Below are positions 50,807 through 60,247 of a stretch of DNA of 64,000 nt, piece by piece; position 1 is the first letter of the stretch, and each line of letters begins with the position of its first letter. Origin of the DNA: Labilithrix sp. (GTDB lineage: Bacteria > Myxococcota_A > Polyangia > Polyangiales > Polyangiaceae); assembly GCA_019637195.1 (NCBI GenBank), contig JAHBWA010000032.1, positions 1-64,000 of the forward strand. The letters run 5' to 3'. The notes beneath the pieces are model-generated. The model made no database searches. It had not been told where the DNA came from and was given only the letters and a program-made list of their open reading frames with translations. Both the position numbers and the translations under genes were made by a program.

Positions 50807-52288
50807 TCAGCCCGTCATCGCCTCGTCGCCGTCGCTCTCGTCCTTCGCGGCGGCGGCGGCGGCGTCGACGTCGGCGTCCGCGCAGCGGCCCGTGACGAGC
50901 CGCTCGACCACCCGCTGGTAGTCGAGCGCCGCGTGGGACTCGGGGGCGTGCTCGAAGATCGTCTTGCCCTGCGCCGGCGCTTCCTTGATGCGCGTCGTGG
51001 ACCGGATCGGCTGGAAGCAGCGATCGCCGAAGTGCTCCTTCAGCGTGCCCCAGGCGTCACGGCAAATGCGCGCGCGCGCGTCGTAGAAGGTCGGCAAGAC
51101 GCCGTGGATCTGCACCGGGTGGCGGAGCAGCGAGTTGACGTTCTTCACCGTCTTGATGACCTGCCTCACGCCGACGAGCGAGAGGAAGTCGCACGCGACC
51201 GGAACGAGGATCCCGTCCGCGAAGACGAGCGCGTTCTGGTTCAAGAGCGACAGCGACGGCGAGCAGTCGAGCAGGATGACGTCGTAGTGCGAGCTCGCGG
51301 CGACGAGCCGGTCGCGCAGCACGCGGTCGCGGTTCTGGCGACCGGCGAGGTAGAGCTCGGCGGCGGCGAGGGTCTCGTTCGACGGGAGGACGTCGAGGTT
51401 CTCGCGCACCTTCACGGCGACGTCCTGCGGCTTCAAGCCCATGACGAGGCAGTGGTAGAGCGTCTTCTCCGCCTTCACGCCGAGCGAGACGCCGACGTTG
51501 CCCTGGGAGTCGGTGTCGACCAAAAGGACGCGGTACCCCTTGAGCGCGAGGCCGGCCGCGACGCTCACGCTCGTGGTCGTCTTGCCGGTGCCGCCCTTGT
51601 GGTTGAAGATCGCCATCCGGCGCGGGCCGCTGATCGTCCGCATCGCCGTGACGCGCGCCTGCGACTCGACCACGGGCGCCGGCGGCGGCGTGGGCGCGAG
51701 CTCGCTGGCGGCGAGCGCGACCGGCGTCGCGGGACCCGCGGCCGGGCTCTGCGCAGCGCGCGGCGGCGTGACCGACGACGGCGTGACCGCCACCGGCGGG
51801 AGGACCGAGACCGGCGGTAGACCGGACCGGCGGCGCGACCACGACGGGCGGCGCGACCGCGGCGACGGCGCGACCGCGGCGGGCGCCGGGCGCATGGCGA
51901 CGCTGGGGGCAGCGGAGCGGGCCAGGCCGGCGCGGCGACCGGCGCGGGCGGGCCGGGCCGGCGCAGCGATCGGCGACTCGCACACGGAGACGGGCGCCAT
52001 CGCGCTCCCGAGGCGAAGACCGCCGGCCTCCGCGAGGAGCTGGCTGCGGCAACCCTCGGAGCACGCGTACCTCGCCTCCCCCTTGATCCGGACGACCTGC
52101 GAGACGAGGTCGACGACGAACCGCTTGTTGCAGCAGTCGCAGACGACACCGCTCGTAGTCTCTCCCCGCAGGCTCTTGCCGTGGCACGCCTGGGAGCAGA
52201 AGAAGGAAAACGCGTTGTCGCGCTCCTCCATCTGGTAGCGGAACTGGACCTCGAACCCTCGACCGCACACCGTGCAGGTCTCGCTCAT
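50807..52288 (-). CDS. ParA-like ATPase with two N-terminal TRASH-like zinc fingers
   Basis: A 493-residue protein (start ATG 52288; ATG 52297 would add three residues). Residues 5-35 and about 48-80 each match C-x2-C-x22-C-x3-C: CTVC...CSQAC and CDCC...CSEGC, the TRASH/MYM-type zinc-finger spacing. A Pro/Ala-rich linker runs to about 220. The ATPase has the deviant Walker A of Par[14 protein letters not shown], with [17 protein letters not shown] and [18 protein letters not shown]. The C-terminus is Ala/Asp-rich. ParA proteins bind DNA with ATP and partition or position cargo. The RHH gene downstream is the likely partner. The zinc-finger fusion is unusual, as TRASH fingers sense metals. Confidence 0.9.
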   Translation of the reverse strand: MSETCTVCGRGFEVQFRYQMEERDNAFSFFCSQACHGKSLRGETTSGVVCDCCNKRFVVDLVSQVVRIKGEARYACSEGCRSQLLAEAGGLRLGSAMAPVSVCESPIAAPARPARAGRRAGLARSAAPSVAMRPAPAAVAPSPRSRRPSWSRRRSGLPPVSVLPPVAVTPSSVTPPRAAQSPAAGPATPVALAASELAPTPPPAPVVESQARVTAMRTISGPRRMAIFNHKGGTGKTTTSVSVAAGLALKGYRVLLVDTDSQGNVGVSLGVKAEKTLYHCLVMGLKPQDVAVKVRENLDVLPSNETLAAAELYLAGRQNRDRVLRDRLVAASSHYDVILLDCSPSLSLLNQNALVFADGILVPVACDFLSLVGVRQVIKTVKNVNSLLRHPVQIHGVLPTFYDARARICRDAWGTLKEHFGDRCFQPIRSTTRIKEAPAQGKTIFEHAPESHAALDYQRVVERLVTGRCADADVDAAAAAAKDESDGDEAMTG

Positions 52289-52297
52289 GCCGGCCAT

Positions 52298-52569
52298 GCA
52301 TCCACGGGTGCCATACCCGGAGCCGGTGGGCCAAATAAGTGGCTACATGAGATCGCTTCTCTGGCACCCGGCGGCGGGGCCCGACCTACGGCTCGCGGCT
52401 GGCACGGGGGCGCCGGAGGACGGCAGGCGGGCCCGCTTCCTCGCGAACAGGCAGACCGACGCGCACGCCCCGAAGCTCCGCGAAGCAGGGCGGCGGCTGA
52501 CGAAGCGCTCACCGAACGCTGAGCGAGTGAGCTCGCCCCTCCGTGCGATGGTCGCGCGTGGAGGTCATC
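52298..52569. other. intergenic region, no gene seen
   Basis: 272 bases between the divergent ParA and lipoprotein genes. Both promoters should lie here. No motif or repeat recognised. Confidence 0.4.
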
Positions 52570-53427
52570 ATGAAGTCATCACTCGTTCTGACGAAGGCGG
52601 CCGTCGTCACGTCGCTGGCGCTGTGTATCCCCGCCTGCGCGGCACCGACCGAAGGCGACGACGCGCCCGAGGACACGAACCTCGGCAGCAGCGCCGACGA
52701 GCTGTCGATCCTCGGCACCGTCGGGTGGGGGGGCACCACACCGCTCAACATCGGATCGGCGAGCAACCGCACCTGCTTCCTCACTGGCGTCCACGGGGAG
52801 CTCTGGGGCACGGACAACTACGGAAACAACGACGAGGCCAGCGTCAAGGTCTTCATCTCGGGAGGCAGCTGGTTCATCCAGGCCGATCCGGGCAACGGCG
52901 CGGGCATCATCGGTCACGCGACGTGCATCCCGACGTCGGCGGCCGTCAACGCGACGCGGACGTTCCATGGCGTCTCGGCGCTGAAGCCGAACGTGTCCGA
53001 GACGTTCCACACGCGCGGACCGAACGAGCAGTGCTTCATCACCGAGCTCGCGGGGACGAGCGGGTGGGCAGCCTGGAACACGTCGGCGGCGCGTACCACC
53101 CGCACGACGCGCTGGATCGGCGGCGTCCTGACGCCGGTCTGGTTGAACACGCTCAACGTCGGCGACCAGGCGCACCCGGGGAAGGTCTACGCGCGGATGT
53201 CGACGGTCTGCTTCGACCTCGCCGTCAACGCGACGCACCACGGCCAGCTCACGGGCGCCACGGCGAACACGAGCCTGCCGAACGCGGCGTGCGGGCTCAC
53301 GGGCGTCGCGGGGAACTTCCGGGACGCGCCGCTGAGCACCGGCGTCGAGGTCTTCCCGAACTCGAGCGGCACGTGGACGATGACGGCGAGCCCGGGTGAG
53401 ACGATCTGGATCGACTGCCACCAGTAG
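52570..53427 (+). CDS. lipoprotein of unknown function
   Basis: A 285-residue lipoprotein. The signal peptide ends IPAC. After a short acidic linker (EGDDAPEDTNLGSSADELS) come tandem beta modules of similar pattern: SNRTCFLTGVHGELWG, NEQCFITELAGTSGWAAWN, PNAACGLTGVAGNFRDA. Each holds C-[FG]-[LI]-T and a following Gly, so the protein is probably a three-fold repeat of a small beta unit; each also has a further Cys (HATCIPT, STVCFDL, WIDCHQ) that could make a disulfide. No family named. Confidence 0.78.
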   Translation: MKSSLVLTKAAVVTSLALCIPACAAPTEGDDAPEDTNLGSSADELSILGTVGWGGTTPLNIGSASNRTCFLTGVHGELWGTDNYGNNDEASVKVFISGGSWFIQADPGNGAGIIGHATCIPTSAAVNATRTFHGVSALKPNVSETFHTRGPNEQCFITELAGTSGWAAWNTSAARTTRTTRWIGGVLTPVWLNTLNVGDQAHPGKVYARMSTVCFDLAVNATHHGQLTGATANTSLPNAACGLTGVAGNFRDAPLSTGVEVFPNSSGTWTMTASPGETIWIDCHQ

Positions 53428-53430
53428 GGA

Positions 53431-55035
53431 CTACCGCCGCGGGAGCCGCGCGCGGAGCTGCGCGGCCTCCGCCGGACGCGCGTGGACGACGAGCTCGTCG
53501 GCGAGCCTCGTCCAGCGGGCCACGGCGGCGGCGTCGCCTCGCCGCCCGGCGTCCGCCAGCGCCAGCGCCAGGTAGTCGGCGGCCTCGGTCGGCGACCCGA
53601 CGGGGGCGGCGAGCGTGAGGTGGTGCGCGATCTCGTCGGCGCGCGCCCTCGCCTCGTCGCCCCAGTACTCGATCAGCGCGCGGCCGACGCGCGCGTGCAG
53701 CTTCGCCTTCTCGCCGTCGAGGAGCGTCCGGTAGAGCGCGTCGCGCACGAGCGGCTGGGTGAACCGGTACGTTCGAGGAGCGTCGTCGCGCGAGACGACG
53801 CCCTGCTCCACCGCCGCGTCGAGCCGGTCGATGAGCGCGGCCTCGCTCGTGCCGGCGGTCATCGCGAGCGGACCGAGGACGAAGGTGTTCCCGAACGCCG
53901 ACGCGAGCGCCAGCGTCTCCTGGAGCTCGACGGCGAGGTGAGCCACCTGTTCGGCCACCGCCTCCTTCACCGAGCTCACGCCGAGCAGCGCCGACGTCCC
54001 GGGGGCGTCGAGGTCGAGCGCCGCGAGGACGGGGGCGATCTGGACGAAGAGCGACGGCGTACCGCCCGTCTTCTCGAGGACGCGATCGACGACGGGATCG
54101 CTCGGCGCGCGGCCGACCACGGCAGCGACGAGCGCCGCGATCTCGGCGCGCCCCAGGCGCTGGAGCTCGATCGTCACGACCTCCGGCAGCCGCGCGAGGG
54201 CGCCGCCCTTGCGTCCGCGCTCGCCGCGCACGGTCAGCACGACGAGGACACGCGCGTCGTGGAGCTCCTGCGCGAGCAGCTTCACGAGGTCGAGCGACGC
54301 GGCGTCGGCCCACTGCAGGTCTTCCAGGACGAGGACGAGCGGCGCCTCGCGCGCGCTCCCGAGGACGCGGCGCAGGATGACGTCGCCCACACGAAAGCGT
54401 CCGCGGGAGCTGCCGAGGTCCTCGTCGAGCGGATCGCTCTCCAACCCGAGACGTCGGCCCACCTGGATCCACGGCCAGAGCGGAGGAGCACCTTCGCCGG
54501 AGAACGCGTGCCCGCGCACGAATCGTGTCCCGGTGAGGCGGGCCTCCAGCTCCTCGACCAACCTCGTCTTCCCGATCCCGGCCTCTCCGCGGACGAGCGC
54601 GATCCTCCCGCGACCGTCGAGCGCGCTTCGCGCCGCGCCCTCGAGCGTCGCCAGCGCGCCCGCCCGCCCGACGTGCGGGTGGCGCGGCGCTCGGTGCCGC
54701 TCCTCCCGCGCCCCCTCCACCACCGCGGCGGCGCGGACCGGCAGGGCGATGCGGTAGCCGCGTCCCCGCACCGTCTTCAAGACGAGCGGCTCCGCGCCGT
54801 CGTCGGCGAGGGCCCGGCGGGCTCCGAGGATCGCTTGCGACAGCGCCTGCTCGGAGACGACGACGCCAGGCCACACCGCCTTGAGGAGCTCGTCCCTCGT
54901 CACGACCGCGCCGCGCGCCCGGACCAGGTGGAAGAGGAGGTCGAGCGACTTCTTCTGGATCGGGACGACCTCGCCCGCGCTTCGCAGCTCGTAGAGCTCG
55001 TCGTCCAGCTCGAACGATCCGAAGCGGAGGATCAC
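53431..55035 (-). CDS. transcriptional regulator: winged helix + AAA-type ATPase
   Basis: A 534-residue regulator. Residues 1-100 are an OmpR/Trans_reg_C-type winged helix (FGSFELDDELYELRSAGEVVPIQKKSLDLLFHLVRARGAVVTRDELLKAVWPGVVVSEQALSQAILGARRAL). A P-loop ATPase follows: ARGEAGIGKTRLVEELEARL-type Walker A near 145-155, LVLVLEDLQWADAASLDLVKLL Walker B, then helical STAND-like repeats to the end (DAVLAYWGDEARARADEIAHH-style). This is the adenylate-cyclase-like/CadC-style one-component regulator with ATPase sensor found in many actinobacteria and myxobacteria. Target genes unknown. It is convergent with the lipoprotein gene at 52570, the stops lying three bases apart. Confidence 0.86.
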   Translation of the reverse strand: MILRFGSFELDDELYELRSAGEVVPIQKKSLDLLFHLVRARGAVVTRDELLKAVWPGVVVSEQALSQAILGARRALADDGAEPLVLKTVRGRGYRIALPVRAAAVVEGAREERHRAPRHPHVGRAGALATLEGAARSALDGRGRIALVRGEAGIGKTRLVEELEARLTGTRFVRGHAFSGEGAPPLWPWIQVGRRLGLESDPLDEDLGSSRGRFRVGDVILRRVLGSAREAPLVLVLEDLQWADAASLDLVKLLAQELHDARVLVVLTVRGERGRKGGALARLPEVVTIELQRLGRAEIAALVAAVVGRAPSDPVVDRVLEKTGGTPSLFVQIAPVLAALDLDAPGTSALLGVSSVKEAVAEQVAHLAVELQETLALASAFGNTFVLGPLAMTAGTSEAALIDRLDAAVEQGVVSRDDAPRTYRFTQPLVRDALYRTLLDGEKAKLHARVGRALIEYWGDEARARADEIAHHLTLAAPVGSPTEAADYLALALADAGRRGDAAAVARWTRLADELVVHARPAEAAQLRARLPRR

Positions 55036-55051
55036 CGCGGTCGATCTTCGC

Positions 55052-56476
55052 TCAAAAGCCGGGATCTCGAAAGAGCGTCCGCGACGCGGGCGACGCCGGT
55101 CCTGGAGCCGGAGCCGCGGAGACGCTCGCCGCCGCGGGAGCCGCGACGCTCGTCCTCGCGCGCGCCGGTCGCGGAGAGGCGCTCGCGCCGGTGACGCCGA
55201 CGGCCCGGACCGTCTCGCTGGTCTCCGCGGGGCCGAGCGCGATCGTCGGAGCGGGCGAAGGCGCCGCCAGCGCGCCGGAGGACGTCGTCACCGACGGCGG
55301 AGCGCCATCGACCCGCGCGCGATCCGTTCGCGCCCACACGAACGTCCCGCCCAGCGCCGCCGCGAGCACGGCCGCGAGGACGAGGCTCCGCGCCCGCCGG
55401 CGTCGCGGGCCGGAGGAGGACACGACGTGCTTGCGTGGATCGCCGAGCGCGGACATGGCGGTCGCGAGTCGGATCGCGCGGCTCTCCCGACTCGGCGCGA
55501 GGAGCGGCGCGAGCACCCCTCGAAAGCGCTCGAGGTCTTCGCCCGCGCTCGATTCCGCGAGCAGCGCCTCGAGGTCCGTGGCGAGCTCCGCCATGCTCGC
55601 GTACCGCGCCGCCGGCGCCTTCGCGAGCGCCCGCATGACGATCGCCTCGAGCTCCGGCGGGTACGCCGGAACGAGCTCGGAGGGCCGGCGGGCCGGATCG
55701 GTGCTCGAGACCGCGAGGAGCGTCGCGAGATCGCTCGCCGCGCGGAACGGGTGACGCCCCGTCGTGAGCTCGTAGAGGACGACGCCGAGCGCGAAGACGT
55801 CCGTCCGCGCGTCGACGGCGTCGCCGTTGACCTGCTCGGGCGCGACGTAGCCGACCTTGCCGCGGATGACACCGGACTGCGTGCTCTGCTCTTGATCGAG
55901 CGCGGCCTTCGCGACGCCGAAGTCGACGATCTTCACGGCCCCGTCCGCCGACACTAGGATGTTGTGCGGCGAGACGTCCCGGTGGACGACGTCGAGCCGC
56001 CGGCCATCCTCGGAGCAGAGCTCGTGCGCCGCGTGGAGGCCACGGGCGGCCCGTGCGGCGATCGTCGCCGCGACGGCGTGCGGGACCCGCTCACCGCCAC
56101 GAGCCGCGTCGGTGAGGACGGAGAGCGGCTCGCCGTCCACGAGCTCCATCGCGAGGTAGAGGATCCCTCGGTCCTCGCCGAGGTCGAGGATCTCGCAGAC
56201 GTTGGGGTGTCGGATGCGCGACGCGATCGTGGCCTCGGTGAGGAACATCCGCTCGAAGCGCGGGTCCGCCGAGAGGTGCGGGAGGATCGTCTTGACGGCG
56301 ACCAGCTTCGAGAAGCCCCGCGTACCGCGGAGGCGCGCCGTCCACACGATCGCCATTCCACCCTTCGCGAGGGGAGCGAGCAGCTCGTAACGCCCGAGCG
56401 TCCGACTCGCGTCGAGCGGGGCGAGCAGGGCGAGCAGCGTCGCGTCTGCGAGCTCGCGGGCGTTCCTCGTCCCCAC
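55052..56476 (-). CDS. Hanks-type Ser/Thr protein kinase with C-terminal membrane helix
   Basis: A 474-residue kinase from GTG 56476. The glycine-rich loop is LAKGGMAIVW, the ATP lysine VAVKTI, the catalytic loop VVHRDVSPHNILV, the metal-binding DFGVAKAAL, and the activation-loop end VGYVAPEQVNG. The kinase domain is about 25-305. After a basic region comes one membrane helix (SLVLAAVLAAALGGTFVWA) and an Ala/Pro/Ser-rich periplasmic tail, so it may sense envelope signals. It is divergent from the TPR protein gene at 56534. The general class matches the partly decayed kinase at 17422-18997. Confidence 0.94.
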   Translation of the reverse strand: MGTRNARELADATLLALLAPLDASRTLGRYELLAPLAKGGMAIVWTARLRGTRGFSKLVAVKTILPHLSADPRFERMFLTEATIASRIRHPNVCEILDLGEDRGILYLAMELVDGEPLSVLTDAARGGERVPHAVAATIAARAARGLHAAHELCSEDGRRLDVVHRDVSPHNILVSADGAVKIVDFGVAKAALDQEQSTQSGVIRGKVGYVAPEQVNGDAVDARTDVFALGVVLYELTTGRHPFRAASDLATLLAVSSTDPARRPSELVPAYPPELEAIVMRALAKAPAARYASMAELATDLEALLAESSAGEDLERFRGVLAPLLAPSRESRAIRLATAMSALGDPRKHVVSSSGPRRRRARSLVLAAVLAAALGGTFVWARTDRARVDGAPPSVTTSSGALAAPSPAPTIALGPAETSETVRAVGVTGASASPRPARARTSVAAPAAASVSAAPAPGPASPASRTLFRDPGF

Positions 56477-56533
56477 CGCGCGATCCTACATTAGAAATGA
56501 CCTCGATCGACGCCGCTGCGCTAGGCTCGCCAC

Positions 56534-57514
56534 GTGTCGCGTGGGGCGTCGTGGCTGCTGTTCCTCTGCGTGGTCGTCTGGCCCGGACGAGCCTGGGCCG
56601 ACGACGCGCCGAATCCGACGAACGACGCACGGCCGGACCTCGAGGAGGCGCGGCGGCTCTTCCACGAGGCCGTCGAGCTGCAGGAGAGCCACGACGTCAC
56701 GGGCGCGCTCGAGCGGTACGCGCGCGCCCGAGCGATCGCGGTCTCGCCGCAGCTCCTCTTCAACATGGCTTCGTGCGAGGAGGCGCTGGGGCGGTACCTC
56801 GACGCATCGCGGGCTTACGAGGAGGCCCGCGCCGAGGCCGCGCTGCGCGGGAACGAAGACGTCGCGCGCGCGGCCGCGTTCCGGATCGATCACCTGTCCA
56901 AGATCACGCCGCGCCTCGTCGTCCGTCTCCCCGAGCGGGCCCCCGACGCGACGCTGACGCTCGACGGACGCGCCATCGCGCCGACGTCGGAGCCCCGCCC
57001 GATCGATCTGGGCGAGCACCGCGTCGTCGCCTCGAGCGAGCGCGCAGGCTCCTTCGAGCTCGTGTTCACCGCGACAGCGGGCGAGTCGCGCGTCGTCGAG
57101 GTCGTCTTCCCCAAGGGGGTCGGCGCGCGGATCGACGAGCCGAGAGCCCCGGCCACGCCGGCTCCGCGACCGGCGCCGAGCTACCTCGCGGCCGGGATCG
57201 CCGCGGGGACCTCGGTCGTCCTGGCGAGCTTCGCCAGCGCGACCTTCGTGGCGGGGCGTGCCTACAAGGACGACTACGACGCGTTGAACGCGGCGCCCTC
57301 CGACGCGAACGCGGCGGATCGCCGTCGTCTGAAGGCGGACGGCGAGACGATGTACGTCGCCAGCACGACGCTCGGCGTCGCGGCGGCGCTCGCTGCCGGC
57401 GCCGCCGTGTTCTTCTTCGTTCGCGCGCGCGTGGCCAGGTCACCGAAGAGCGCGCTCTGGCTCGCTCCGTCGTACGCGTCGGGCGGCGGCGCCACGCTCG
57501 GGGGCGCGCTGTGA
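56534..57514 (+). CDS. TPR/PEGA-type envelope protein with C-terminal membrane segments
   Basis: A 326-residue exported protein from GTG 56534. The signal peptide ends WA. TPR-like repeats (LEEARRLFHEAVELQESHDVTGALERYARARAIAVSPQLLFNMASCEEALGRYLDASRAYEEARAE) are followed by a PEGA-like block (LVVRLPERAPDATLTLDGRAIAP, DLGEHRVVASSERAGSFELVF) and two membrane segments near 225 and 280 (AAGIAAGTSVVLASFASATFVAG, YVASTTLGVAAALAAGAAVFFFVRA). It shares this plan with 16324-17394. Its stop overlaps the next gene's GTG (GTGA), so it and the propeller lipoprotein are co-translated. Confidence 0.85.
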   Translation: MSRGASWLLFLCVVVWPGRAWADDAPNPTNDARPDLEEARRLFHEAVELQESHDVTGALERYARARAIAVSPQLLFNMASCEEALGRYLDASRAYEEARAEAALRGNEDVARAAAFRIDHLSKITPRLVVRLPERAPDATLTLDGRAIAPTSEPRPIDLGEHRVVASSERAGSFELVFTATAGESRVVEVVFPKGVGARIDEPRAPATPAPRPAPSYLAAGIAAGTSVVLASFASATFVAGRAYKDDYDALNAAPSDANAADRRRLKADGETMYVASTTLGVAAALAAGAAVFFFVRARVARSPKSALWLAPSYASGGGATLGGAL

Positions 57515-59127
57515 GCGCGTCGGCGTCCCGCCGCGCGATCGCGTGCGCCCTGCTCCTATGGCCGGCGGCGTGCCTGCTCGTCGATCCGTTCGACGAGCTC
57601 GCCGGCAGCCCCCCGGCTCCAACGGACGACAGCGGCCCGATCGGCGCGGACGACGATGCGGCGGCGGACGCGGCGAACGACGCCGACGACGCGCGATGCG
57701 CCCCCGGGACGACGCGCGCGTGCGCCCGTGCGACGTGCCACGGCGAGCAGCGCTGCGACGACGCCGGGCGCTGGGACCGCTGCGACGCGCGGGACGCCTC
57801 GCTCGAGATCTGCTCGACGACCGAGAGCGAGAGCTGCCTCGGCGACGGACTCTGCACCGGCGCTCCGGCCTGGGGGCTGGCGCTCGGCGACGGGGTCGCG
57901 CAGCACGCGGCTGACGTCGCCGTCGACGCGGACGGATCCATCTACGTCGTCGGTACGTTCCGGGGCTCGGTACCTCAGCTCGGTCTCGTCCGCGACGGTG
58001 GCTCCGAGCCGATCGCTTCGTTCGTCGCCAAGCTCGCTCCCGGGGGCGCCGTCGTCTGGTCGCGCCAGCTCACCGACGCGACGCTCGTCCGGGTCGCGCC
58101 TGCGCCCGACGGGATCGTGGTCGCAGGCAACCTCCACGGCGACCTGGCGTTGGCGGGCTGCTCGGCGCTCGCGAGCTCCGGATCCGCGGACGGGCTGGTG
58201 GTGCGTCTGTCGCGCTCGGGCGATTGCCTCGTCGCCGCAAGCTTCGGTCGGGGCTCCACGCTCAGGGGCGTCGACGTCGACTGGACCACCAACGACGTCC
58301 TCGTGGCCGGGCAACTCGACGGCACGGTGTCGTTCGGCGGACCCGACGGCGGCGTCGTCCTCACGAGCGAGAGCTCGCAGGTATACTACGTCCGGCTCGA
58401 TCCCGCGCTACGCGGCCGTCGCGGCCACGTCGTCCCGTCGACGGGGCGTGTCGCGACGAACGGCGTCGTGGCGTCGCAGTCGGGGTGGGCGCTCGCGTAC
58501 GGATCGTTCACCGGCTCGATCTTCGGCGCGCCGGCAGGTGGCGTGGAGGAGGGCTTCACGCTGATCTTCAACGCCGACGACGTGATCGTGAAGATCTCGA
58601 GGTTCGCCGGGCCGATCGCGGCGGCGAGCTTCGATCCGAGCGACCGCATGCTGCTCGTCGGCACCTTCGGCGGCGTGATGGACCTGACGTCGATGGGGGG
58701 ACCTCGCATCGAGGCGAAGCGACCCAACGAGCCCTTTCTCGTCCGGCGACGTCTCGCGCTCTTCACCGATATCGACGCCGTCGGCCTCGACGTCCCCGTC
58801 CACCCGCGCGCGGTCGCCGCCGACGGCGCCGGCCACGTCCTCGTCGCGGGCGACTACGATCATCCCGAGGCGGGCGTGCCCGGAAACGCGAGCGACGTCT
58901 TCGTTGCCAAGTACGACGCGACCTCGCTCTCGCCGCTGTGGTCGCGCCTCTTCGGCGACCAGCGCCGCCAGCAAGGCTTCGGCGTGACCGCCGACGCCCT
59001 CGGGAGCGTCATCGTCGCCGGCACCTTCAGCGGAGCGCTCGACCTCGGCCCAGGCCTCCCCTCGCTCGCCGCCAACGGTCCGGGCAGCGTGAACCCCGAC
59101 GCGCTTGTGTTGAAGCTCCTGCCGTGA
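57511..59127 (+). CDS. beta-propeller-like lipoprotein
   Basis: A 538-residue lipoprotein from GTG 57511. The signal peptide ends in a lipobox at AAC, and a Cys-rich acidic region follows (CAPGTTRACARATCHGEQRCDDAGRWDRC). From about residue 125 the sequence is a series of strand motifs like VAVDADGSIYVVGTFRGSV, FVAKLAPGGAVVWSRQL, PDGIVVAGNLHGDL and SVIVAGTFSGALDLG, the SBBP-type repeat of beta propellers. A polar or sugar-surface role is guessed. It is coupled to the TPR protein upstream. Confidence 0.85.
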   Translation: MSASASRRAIACALLLWPAACLLVDPFDELAGSPPAPTDDSGPIGADDDAAADAANDADDARCAPGTTRACARATCHGEQRCDDAGRWDRCDARDASLEICSTTESESCLGDGLCTGAPAWGLALGDGVAQHAADVAVDADGSIYVVGTFRGSVPQLGLVRDGGSEPIASFVAKLAPGGAVVWSRQLTDATLVRVAPAPDGIVVAGNLHGDLALAGCSALASSGSADGLVVRLSRSGDCLVAASFGRGSTLRGVDVDWTTNDVLVAGQLDGTVSFGGPDGGVVLTSESSQVYYVRLDPALRGRRGHVVPSTGRVATNGVVASQSGWALAYGSFTGSIFGAPAGGVEEGFTLIFNADDVIVKISRFAGPIAAASFDPSDRMLLVGTFGGVMDLTSMGGPRIEAKRPNEPFLVRRRLALFTDIDAVGLDVPVHPRAVAADGAGHVLVAGDYDHPEAGVPGNASDVFVAKYDATSLSPLWSRLFGDQRRQQGFGVTADALGSVIVAGTFSGALDLGPGLPSLAANGPGSVNPDALVLKLLP

Positions 59128-59278
59128 CCCCGCGCAGGTCGGTCCCGCGCGACGGCCGGGGCGAGCGCGGACGCTCCCACGCGAGCGCAACCGCGCTGAC
59201 GACGCTTCTCGTCGTGCTCGAGAGTTGTGGTGCTTGAAAGACCGCGGAGCCTGCGCTATTCGTGTGCGCTCTCGATTC

Positions 59279-59350
59279 GGGCGCATAACTCAGCGGTAGA
59301 GTGCGACCTTCACACGGTTGAAGTCGGGGGTTCAAGTCCCTCTGCGCCCA
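59279..59350 (+). tRNA. tRNA-Val (anticodon CAC)
   Basis: A 72-base cloverleaf: acceptor GGGCGCA/TGCGCCC, D-arm ACTC-AGCGGTA-GAGT, anticodon stem CGACC/GGTTG with loop TTCACAC giving CAC (reads GTG, valine), T-arm GGGGG-TTCAAGT-CCCTC. CCA is not encoded. Its 3' half is duplicated 2,190 bases downstream, which marks it as an integration site. Confidence 0.97.
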
Positions 59351-59351
59351 C
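59308..59351 (+). repeat. left copy of the 44-bp tRNA-Val repeat (attL-like)
   Basis: This spans the anticodon loop to one base past the tRNA's 3' end. It matches 61498-61541 at 43 of 44 positions. Integration into the 3' half of a tRNA, restoring the gene, is typical of tyrosine-integrase elements. Confidence 0.75.
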
Positions 59352-59536
59352 GAATTAGCCGGAGTTTTTGAAGATTTTCCGGGCCTCCGGGCCAGCGAGC
59401 TCCGGGCGGCTCGGGAAGGTCTGGTGAAGAGGTCTCCGAGGTCCCGGAGACGTCGAACGTAGAGCTGCTGGGCATCGGCTCTACGTCGGCGTAGCTGACC
59501 AAGGCGACGCGCTCCGAGCGAGCGCCGCGGCCGCGG

Positions 59537-60163
59537 TCAGCTGCTTCGGCGCGCCCATCGCTCGAGCTCGCGCGCGACGAGCGCGAAGTCGAAGGCCTTT
59601 GGATTGATCCCGAGCTGGGCGGTCGCGCCGATCACGAACGCGGTGACGATCCGTGCTCCGGCGGCGGGATCGAGGTCGGCGCGCAACTCCTTGCGCTCGA
59701 TCCCGCCCCGGATCACCTCCTCGACCACGCCGTTCCAGAACGAGTGGAGTGTCTTCAGGGCGCCCCGCGCGGCAGGATCGCGCTGAGCCCGCGCGAGGAG
59801 CTCCTGGAGGATCACCGAGAGATGTGGCGCCGTCTGGAAGCTGCGCCACGCCGACTCGAGGTGGGCTCGCAGCGTCTCCTTCCCGGGTTCGCGCCCTGAT
59901 TCGCGCTGCGTGAACGTATCGCGCACGCGCTCGACGACCGCGACGAGGAGCTCCTCTTTCGTCCCGAAGTAATAGTGGAGGGTCGAGATGTTCACGCCCG
60001 CGCGCGCGGCGATGTCACGCGTCCGCAGGCCCTCGAGCCCCTTCTCCGCGATGAGGGTGTAGGCAGCGTCGAGGAGCTCGCTCCGGCGTTCGTCTCGCGG
60101 GAGCTGGCTCTCGCTCGGGGCCTCGCGCTTCTTGCGAGCTCCCGCTCGGGCTGTTCGGGGCAT
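59537..60163 (-). CDS. TetR-family regulator on the tRNA-Val segment
   Basis: A 208-residue regulator; ATG 60163 was chosen because it gives a normal basic N-terminus (MPRTARAGARKKREAPSESQLP). The helix-turn-helix is LLDAAYTLIAEKGLEGLRTRDIAARAGVNISTLHYYFGTKEELLVAVVERV, about residues 33-83. The ligand domain is helical (LRAHLESAWRSFQTAPHLSVILQELLARAQRD). It faces the DUF2141 gene across a perfect palindrome, so it probably represses both directions and responds to a small ligand. Confidence 0.9.
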   Translation of the reverse strand: MPRTARAGARKKREAPSESQLPRDERRSELLDAAYTLIAEKGLEGLRTRDIAARAGVNISTLHYYFGTKEELLVAVVERVRDTFTQRESGREPGKETLRAHLESAWRSFQTAPHLSVILQELLARAQRDPAARGALKTLHSFWNGVVEEVIRGGIERKELRADLDPAAGARIVTAFVIGATAQLGINPKAFDFALVARELERWARRSS

Positions 60164-60233
60164 CCCGGCGGACGCTAAGCGAGCCACCGCCGCCGGAGCA
60201 AGTCCTTGACTTCGGTTCGACCGTTCGTAGAGC

Positions 60234-60247
60234 CAATCATATGATTG
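60234..60247. promoter_or_regulatory. TetR-type operator palindrome
   Basis: CAATCATATGATTG is a perfect 14-bp palindrome, with a related imperfect copy (AATCAAATGATT) ten bases on. Its right half contains the ATG (60241) of the DUF2141 gene. It lies in the intergenic space of two divergent genes, one of which is a TetR regulator. Confidence 0.6.
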
